This document shows positions 62,701 through 64,000 of a stretch of DNA of 64,000 nucleotides, piece after piece (positions within the stretch are counted from its first letter, which is position 1; each line of letters starts with the position of its first letter). Both the position numbers and the translations under genes were made by a program. Where the stretch lies: assembly GCA_941918925.1 (NCBI GenBank), contig OW799237.1, positions 2,833,201 to 2,897,200 of the forward strand, given 5' to 3'. A model generated the notes under the pieces. That model was given only the letters and a program-made list of their open reading frames with translations. It was not told where the DNA came from and did no database searches. Source of the DNA: Phyto melanocephala (taxonomy: Eukaryota > Arthropoda > Insecta > Diptera > Rhinophoridae).

Positions 62701-64000
62701 CAACCGGATGATGTGGTAAATAAAATAAACGTCCCTTGTTGACATCTATTTCCCCTGGTGAAAGTTCACGCATATGACCTAAATTGTGATACTCCGACAT
62801 GAATTTAACATAGGCTTCCTTTAAAGTAGGATTCATCGAAAGTCTACGCTCCGTAGCATTAAATCTCTTAAGTGCTCCTTGAAATGTATCACCGAATGAT
62901 GGATTCTCTTCATTAAATGGAAGTTGTACGACATACCTTCCATCCGTATGCCTACTATGTGTTTCTTGAAAATGTTGTTCGACGAGTGCTGCTTCACTGT
63001 CGCATCCTTTTTGCGCACCTGTTTCCTCAATTTCCCAAAAAGATTGAATTGATTTATCAATATCTGCCAATGTTAAAAATGAGGACGATGATGATTGTTG
63101 TGGGTTGGACGACATTACCGAGGTTATAACCCAGCCGAAAATTGTAGAAATAGCCATTGTGTTACCCTTTTCATCAAGTAGCTTCTCTTGGGTTAACACA
63201 TCCCATACGTAGTCAGCACCCAGTAAAATGTCAATGGGATTTCGACGATTAAATGATGGATCAGCAAGATGAACCATATTTATTCTACCGTAGTCATAAC
63301 GTGTGATGGTACTCCTTGGGAGTGACGAAGTTATACGACCTAAAATGTGTACCTGGACGTCCATAGAAATATTCGAAGTTCTGGATCTTATGTGCAAATA
63401 AGTATGACCATGCGTTGATTCAGCCTTTACCGACGAAATTCCAGTAAGAGCGATTTTAGAGTGATTCCGATGTAAACCTAAACGTTTTATACAATCTTCC
63501 GTGATATACGACAATTCCGATGCAGTGTCAAGTAGAACACGGCATGAGATGAAGTGTCCCTTGTGGTCACGAACATCTACTAACGCTGTGGGAAGAATAT
63601 GTGTAAGATTTCTCCGCATAAACGATACAGAGTTATCTTGAGACACAACCGTATTGAGCGACACTGGTCGCGAGCAATTACGTTCCGATGTGGGCCTATT
63701 ACAACTGGGAAACTCCGACGACACAGCAACTTGAGCCTGATTAGCCGGAGAAACGCGAGCATAATGAATAAGTGAGTGATGATTTCCGTTACAAGATTGG
63801 CATTTGTGTTGAGACTTACATTTATTAGCAGAGTGGCCTATACGAAGGCAATTAAAACAAAGACCTTTTTTCCTTACAATTAAACGACGTTGCTCAATAT
63901 TTAACGATAGAAAATGTGAGCACTTATACGTTGGATGATCAATAGAGCCGCAATCAAAACATTTGTGTTGTATATTTGTAGACACCAGCGATGTAGAGGG
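59765..64000 (-). CDS. BEL/Pao Gag-Pol polyprotein (partial, N-terminus missing)
   Basis: The frame is open to the window edge. The first listed residue is a GTG valine at 63985, not a true start, and five more codons upstream stay open. Numbering from that valine (1406 residues to TGA at 59765): CX2CX4HX4C zinc knuckles at 9-22 and 43-56 plus a related Cys/His segment at 62-74 (Gag nucleocapsid-like); aspartic protease with LLDTASELSYI, Asp 153; reverse transcriptase with Asp 480 and YVDD at 556-559; RNase H with Asp 728, Glu 772, Asp 802 and Asp 848; integrase zinc-binding His residues near 1038-1046 with CLKC at 1076-1079; integrase core Asp 1111, Asp 1177 (SDNG) and Glu 1231; a C-terminal DUF5641-like domain to the end. 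The domain order protease-RT-RNase H-integrase and the WGGIWE integrase motif are typical of BEL/Pao. The protein is made as a precursor and cut by its own protease; it copies element RNA into DNA and inserts it. No frameshift or missing catalytic residue is seen. Confidence 0.95.
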   Translation of the reverse strand, partial: PSTSLVSTNIQHKCFDCGSIDHPTYKCSHFLSLNIEQRRLIVRKKGLCFNCLRIGHSANKCKSQHKCQSCNGNHHSLIHYARVSPANQAQVAVSSEFPSCNRPTSERNCSRPVSLNTVVSQDNSVSFMRRNLTHILPTALVDVRDHKGHFISCRVLLDTASELSYITEDCIKRLGLHRNHSKIALTGISSVKAESTHGHTYLHIRSRTSNISMDVQVHILGRITSSLPRSTITRYDYGRINMVHLADPSFNRRNPIDILLGADYVWDVLTQEKLLDEKGNTMAISTIFGWVITSVMSSNPQQSSSSSFLTLADIDKSIQSFWEIEETGAQKGCDSEAALVEQHFQETHSRHTDGRYVVQLPFNEENPSFGDTFQGALKRFNATERRLSMNPTLKEAYVKFMSEYHNLGHMRELSPGEIDVNKGRLFYLPHHPVVGTKLRVVFDGSFQDADNVSLNDKLQVGPSIQRNLFAVCFRFRLHKVVFSADIIKMFRQIWVSEDHRDFQRILWRENPTDVLKHFQLCTVTYGTASAPYLSVRVLEQLARDYKESHPKASKILLEDFYVDDVLTGASSAQELMLRQAELIDLLSQAGLELSKWMSNCADIALSKDEEHDFLKRNVDNAAKVLGIYWNAYEDCIQYRVNLGDATNASKRKVISDVSRIFDPLGLVSPVVIKFKILFQQLWLLNLQWDEPLPGSLAKQWLSYRDDLQNLSKLRLPRYVPNAESNIQLHGFSDASTKAYSAVIYCRFKDENGYFCVNLVASKTRVAPLKQISLPRLELCGALLLARLMKSIISSLPHQQIEIYAWCDSTVVLSWLSMQPTKLKTFVGNRTSEILETLPRNVWRHVSGKQNPADCASRGIMADQLLELDLWWSGPSFLKIQQEFNSFGNIQPSFDNINVKAEVKTNAEKVSYLTTTSRPDGRNIHAMESALANVSHWYKLIRIAGYVKRFINLYVHGIKIPAQKLTYKEIQEGKIIILKMAQECFFTGKKDICRDSGLSQLSPFIDDNGLIRVGGRISNSELSTNVQHPIVLPKHHKITSLILHEEHVKNLHPGISALFVIVRQRYWVIGARNLIRKLTHNCLKCFRQAQHVTQQRMADLPKVRVRQAFPFENTGCDYAGPFTLKIHRGRIRQTSKGYICLFVCMVTSAIHLELATDLSTECFLAALRRFMARRGKCSSIYSDNGKNFVGAKRKLNDMYQQLQSEDHNNTITAALAKEDIKWNFIPPYSPHWGGIWESGVRSVKLHLRRVIGSTILTFEQMHTLLTQIEAVINSRPLGSAPDTDIGYLSPSHFLIGRPTTMVPEGNLSEVKINRLDYWQHIQCMYQGFWRRWRKEYLTSLQQRPKWQNPNPNITIGDIVLVKEDNSPPATWISARVTETFPGSDGLVRAVLLRTSHGMMTRPIVKIVKLPIC

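Larger units (their letters stand above)
59456..64000 (-). mobile_element. BEL/Pao LTR retrotransposon, 5' part beyond window
   Basis: 3' LTR, polypurine tract and a continuous gag-pol frame running to the window edge. It is inserted into the end of mini-me copy C. The coding frame has no stop, and all catalytic motifs are present, so the copy is young and may be functional. The upstream gag, primer-binding site and 5' LTR are not visible. Confidence 0.9.

Overview
The window is AT-rich eukaryotic DNA from a fly, almost certainly a cyclorrhaphan dipteran and probably a calyptrate. The grounds are long A/T-rich non-coding stretches, CAA/CAG and CA/GT microsatellites, three copies of a dipteran 'mini-me'-like repeat with a GTCY proto-microsatellite, many decayed Tc1/mariner copies, I/Jockey-like non-LTR relics and a BEL/Pao LTR retrotransposon. 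No operons, bacterial genes, rRNA, convincing tRNA or CRISPR array are visible. The species assignment is an inference.

Host coding content is very low. One segment (17783-18370, +) looks like a real exon: a polypyrimidine tract plus CAG acceptor, then 195 codons of markedly higher GC than the surroundings, with a Ser/Thr/Ala-rich linker between two ordinary-looking segments. I do not recognise the gene. The rest of the first 59 kb reads as intron or intergenic DNA filled with old repeats.

Layout: 1.2-1.45 kb, non-LTR reverse transcriptase relic. 1.97-3.75 kb, Tc1/mariner relic with both TIRs and TA flanks. 4.63-6.68 kb, irregular array of a CTGTTATACAAAATA-type motif interrupted by a non-LTR RNase H relic. 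7.3-9.9 kb, a mariner 5' end, an inverted repeat pair and a mini-me copy. 15.7-16.3 kb, degenerate tandem repeat. 16.5-16.75 kb, mariner relic. 17.8-18.4 kb, the exon. 20.2-20.7 kb, non-LTR 3' coding relic. 27.2 kb, foldback element. 28.3-29.4 kb, four copies of a roughly 175-bp unit arranged forward, forward, reverse, reverse. 30.4 kb, transposase relic next to a GCTGAATT motif cluster. 46.2 and 48.9-50.0 kb, two further transposase relics. 51.5-51.9 kb, a near-perfect ~370-bp palindrome. 52.1-52.9 kb, mini-me copy. 54.3 kb, a 201-bp MITE. 55.1-56.5 kb, two half-copies of the foldback family around an internally deleted mariner. 57.5 kb, a short inverted repeat. 58.6-59.46 kb, a third mini-me copy with a BEL/Pao element inserted in its end and running out of the window.

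The BEL/Pao element is the only long intact coding sequence. It has one uninterrupted minus-strand frame with zinc knuckles, aspartic protease, reverse transcriptase, RNase H, integrase and a C-terminal domain, and all catalytic motifs are present. Its 3' LTR is 284 bp.

The observation I rate highest is a dispersed foldback family (27.2, 51.5, 55.1, 56.4 kb) whose core has a hammerhead-ribozyme-like order: CUGANGA (or a one-base variant), one spacer base, a 5-6 bp stem-loop, then GAAA. The 55.1-kb copy can also form a 5-bp stem III followed by UA. The spacer base and the lack of a visible stem I argue that it is degenerate or non-canonical. It resembles what is known of Penelope-like elements, but that link is untested.
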